Source of the DNA: Gammaproteobacteria bacterium
GTDB lineage: Bacteria; Pseudomonadota; Gammaproteobacteria; UBA6429; Thiohalophilaceae
Assembly (NCBI GenBank): GCA_003233255.1
Contig: QILH01000045.1
Location: 1-6,673 of the forward strand
Reading direction: 5' to 3'
DNA: 6,673 nucleotides
Below are positions 4,266 to 6,673 of this stretch, in pieces. How positions within the stretch are numbered: the first letter of the stretch is position 1; each line of letters begins with the position of its first letter. The translations under genes were made by a program, and so were the position numbers. The notes below the pieces were generated by a model that saw nothing but the letters and a program-made list of their open reading frames with translations, ran no database searches and had not been told where the DNA came from.

Positions 4266-6581
4266 TTACGCAACAGCAAATTTTTTATGCTCCCCAAGGG
4301 AGAAGTAAAAGCTTGCACCTTCTCCCAGCGTCGACTCCGCCCAAACCTTTCCGCCGTGCCGGTGAACAATTCGTTGCACCGTAGCCAGACCAATCCCCAT
4401 TCCCTGAAAATCTGATTCCGTATGTAAGCGCTGAAAGGGAGAAAACAATTTATGTGCATACCGTTTATCGAATCCCACTCCATTGTCTCGTACAAAATAG
4501 ATCATCTTTTCATCTTCTATATAACAACCAACTTCAATGATCGGCTTATCCTCATGCCCAGAATATTTTAAGGCATTGTCCAGCAAATTACCCAACGCAA
4601 CTTTTAATAACCCTAAATCACAATAACATTTAATCCCGGCCTGAATATCGATGGTGACCCTGGCCGAGTCATCAGCGGTACGGAGATCAAAATATTCAAT
4701 AGCAACCTGAGTAAAATTAATTTCCGTAATTTCTAATGACTGCCGTGTAATTCGCGATAACTTTAACAAACTGTCAATTAATTCACCCATTTTCATACTA
4801 GCATCGTGAATCTTGTTTAAATGGCTAATCCCCGCATCATCCAGATCGTTTATATTATCTTCAAGTAATATTTGAGAATACCCATTCATGGCCCGTAATG
4901 GCGTACGTAGATCATGCGATACAGAATAGCTAAATGACTCTAGTTCTTTAATCGATTCCTCAAGATCAATTGTTCGTAAATAAACCTGTTTCTCAAGTTC
5001 TTCATTATAATTTTCAAGTTTCTCGATGGCATCCGACCGTTCCATTTCTATTGCGATGCGAGCCGCAAACACATTTAAGGTGTCGATATGCCATTCTTCT
5101 TTTTCATGTCGTTTCGTGTCGAGCACTGCAAGTATGCCAATTATTTCATTATTGGTGTTGATCAAAGGAACACCAAAGTAAGACTCGATACCTTCTGCAG
5201 AAAGAAAAGAATCATCAGGGAATTCTCTCAGCACATGCTCATAAAAAAATGACTGCCCTTTTTTGAATATCTGTTCACACGGCGTTCCTGTCAATTCATA
5301 TTCTACATTACCTAAAACGGTTGTCCCATCAAGCATGCATTCTGTTTTAATCTTATTCGTATTTGCTAGCACACGACCAACAAAGGCCATTTTGGCCTTA
5401 AAAACATCTTGTAATAATTTTAAGCTACTCAATAAGAAATGACTAAACCGCATTGCGCCATGTTGGGCGAGCGCCTGATACACCTGAACATTTCGTAGTT
5501 TGTCTTTATCAGATTGTAATCGCAGGGTGATGTCACGCACATTCACAACCGCGCCCTGAACCGTTGCCCGATTACCATAATAAGGATAATAATTTACTTC
5601 AATACTGACATTATCTTTATTCAATTTTGTTATTTTTGAAATAAATGAAACATGTTGACCGGAAAATGTTTTTTCAAGATTGGACTTTACATTGTTAGCG
5701 AAAAAATCCTCGCCTAATATTACACTAACGTGTTGGCCAATGGTTTCCTCTCGTGTTCGCTGGAAGAATTTCAGGTAGGCTTCGTTAATAGCTCGATAAT
5801 TAAAATCCAGATCAATATAAGCCATTAGATCCGTTGTTGTCGCCATGATGGTTTCGTAGAGACGTAGATTTTCCTCGCGACGCTGAATACGTTCGACCGA
5901 GTCGGATATTTTATTGCGCATGATATCGAATGCATTTATTAAAACATCAAACTCGTCGTGGCTACCTGCGCTAGATTTACCTCGTTTTAAAACCAGAGGG
6001 GATGTTAAATTATCCACATCTGCCAGGGCAACTTGATAGGCAAGATCATTAATATGTCGGGTAACCAGTCGCTGAAAAATAAAAAGCAGGAAACCTGCAA
6101 TAATAAATGTTTTAATCGCATTAGAGATAAAGATCACCCATACTTTATCAATTAAGCGTCTATAAACATCGTCCAATGTAGCAACCACCTCAAGAGTACC
6201 GATTTTTTGGGCTACGCCTCGATATTCATAGAGTAAGGTGTAAGATTTTGAAATAATTTTTCCAGATTTTTTTTCACCAATCGAGACCAGGATCTTGCCA
6301 TTCTCGCTTATTGCAAGATATTGCATATCAGGTAAGTGAAACATACCCTGCAACTGCAAGTTAAGTTCATAATTATCGGTTTCCCACAACGCGAGGGCAA
6401 TCAGATCCAGATTAACTTGCTGTATTTGTTCAAAACGTTTATCGATCAATGTCATGTCACGATCATAGTCAAGATATAACTGGTAGATGGTAATAAAAAC
6501 CGTGAGTAATGCGCTCGCCGAAATTAAATAAAAAATTAACTTGCGAGCAATTTTTCTTGTAGGGGCGGACTGTTTCTGCAT
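4266..6581 (-). CDS. Membrane sensor histidine kinase (periplasmic sensor, HAMP, PAS, GAF, HisKA, HATPase)
   Basis: A 771-residue inner-membrane histidine kinase. Order: TM1 (about 14-37), periplasmic sensor (38-146) with an ALWETDNYEL...LPDMQYL pattern, TM2 (147-169), HAMP-like linker (171-229, ending DEFDVLINAFDIM), PAS (about 240-355), GAF (about 370-515, ESYFGVPLI near 466-474), coiled coil (511-548), HisKA with H556 in SHDLRTPLRAM, and HATPase with N-box N665/N669, G1 DNGVGFD (699-705), F-box FSPF (713-716) and G2 GMGIGL (727-732). All kinase motifs are intact. It has no receiver, so it needs a separate response regulator. The ATG at 6581 has no ribosome site, but an in-frame stop at 6594-6596 limits any upstream start. 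The preceding gene ends 12 bp away, so translational coupling is likely. Family and domain calls are firm; the ligand is unknown. Confidence 0.95.
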   Translation of the reverse strand: MQKQSAPTRKIARKLIFYLISASALLTVFITIYQLYLDYDRDMTLIDKRFEQIQQVNLDLIALALWETDNYELNLQLQGMFHLPDMQYLAISENGKILVSIGEKKSGKIISKSYTLLYEYRGVAQKIGTLEVVATLDDVYRRLIDKVWVIFISNAIKTFIIAGFLLFIFQRLVTRHINDLAYQVALADVDNLTSPLVLKRGKSSAGSHDEFDVLINAFDIMRNKISDSVERIQRREENLRLYETIMATTTDLMAYIDLDFNYRAINEAYLKFFQRTREETIGQHVSVILGEDFFANNVKSNLEKTFSGQHVSFISKITKLNKDNVSIEVNYYPYYGNRATVQGAVVNVRDITLRLQSDKDKLRNVQVYQALAQHGAMRFSHFLLSSLKLLQDVFKAKMAFVGRVLANTNKIKTECMLDGTTVLGNVEYELTGTPCEQIFKKGQSFFYEHVLREFPDDSFLSAEGIESYFGVPLINTNNEIIGILAVLDTKRHEKEEWHIDTLNVFAARIAIEMERSDAIEKLENYNEELEKQVYLRTIDLEESIKELESFSYSVSHDLRTPLRAMNGYSQILLEDNINDLDDAGISHLNKIHDASMKMGELIDSLLKLSRITRQSLEITEINFTQVAIEYFDLRTADDSARVTIDIQAGIKCYCDLGLLKVALGNLLDNALKYSGHEDKPIIEVGCYIEDEKMIYFVRDNGVGFDKRYAHKLFSPFQRLHTESDFQGMGIGLATVQRIVHRHGGKVWAESTLGEGASFYFSLGEHKKFAVA

Positions 6582-6593
6582 ATATTTAATATA

Positions 6594-6673
6594 CTATTTA
6601 TTAGATAAATATTTTATTTTTTGGTTGAATAGCTTTTGATATTCACCATTATCTTTTAAACCTCGCAATGCCT
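6594..6673 (-). CDS. C-terminal end of a probable ABC-type periplasmic solute-binding protein (partial)
   Basis: A reading frame enters from the right edge and ends at TAG (6594-6596). Its last 25 residues include ALRGLKDNGEYQKLF, then NQKIKYLSNK. The pattern ALxxLKxxGEYQKL near the terminus is characteristic of family-3 (amino-acid type) solute-binding proteins, whose last helix commonly reads this way. Most of the gene is outside the window, so signal peptide and ligand pocket cannot be seen. It lies 12 bp upstream of the kinase start, which suggests an operon in which the binding protein presents a ligand to the kinase's periplasmic domain. It could instead be an ordinary transport protein. 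The coding call rests on a short but well-matching stretch. Confidence 0.72.
   Translation of the reverse strand, partial: ALRGLKDNGEYQKLFNQKIKYLSNK

Noticed and set aside
4235..4495. Minus-strand open frame over the end of the kinase
   Set aside because: It is out of frame with the HATPase G2 region, which is clearly coding.
4970..5161. Plus-strand open frame over the kinase coiled-coil and GAF region
   Set aside because: It is antisense to the kinase with no start signal or protein features.
1..6673. CRISPR arrays, insertion sequences, tRNA genes, attachment sites
   Set aside because: I saw no regularly spaced repeats, transposase sequence, terminal inverted repeats or cloverleaf patterns.

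Overview
The window looks like a piece of a gammaproteobacterial chromosome, probably of moderate to low GC content and possibly marine. The best evidence is the left end. On the minus strand it carries a textbook ribosomal RNA promoter (TTGACC, 16 bp, TATAAT, then a GCGCGCC discriminator) followed by a leader with the boxA antitermination sequence TGCTCTTTAACA and the downstream TTGTGTGGG element. The 16S gene itself lies beyond the left edge. A Fis-type palindrome sits about 110 bp upstream of the predicted start, as in enterobacterial rrn promoters.

Layout from left to right: rrn leader and promoter region (1-419, minus); a response regulator with REC, GGDEF and EAL domains for cyclic-di-GMP turnover (420-2138, minus); a spacer with an 18-bp tandem repeat and a terminator-like hairpin (2139-2410); a small, degenerate, histidine-rich receiver protein (2411-2884, minus); an AT-rich divergent control region (2885-3179); a 76-residue protein made only of a small unidentified domain (3180-3410, plus); a 232-residue protein with the same domain fused to an intact Rcp1-type receiver (3566-4264, plus); a 771-residue membrane sensor histidine kinase (4266-6581, minus); and, entering from the right edge, the last 25 codons of what reads like an ABC-type periplasmic solute-binding protein (6594-6673, minus).

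Working model (inference): the solute-binding protein and the kinase form an operon with a 12-bp gap and may sense a ligand together. The kinase has HisKA and HATPase domains but no receiver of its own, so it needs a separate partner. The domain-REC protein, whose stop codon is one base from that of the kinase, is the obvious candidate. The stand-alone domain protein could compete with or dimerise with the fused copy. The degenerate receiver could be a phosphorylation-blind member of the set, and the REC-GGDEF-EAL protein could be the cyclic-di-GMP output. The two small-domain paralogues beside one kinase are the most unusual part of the window. I do not know the function of that domain.
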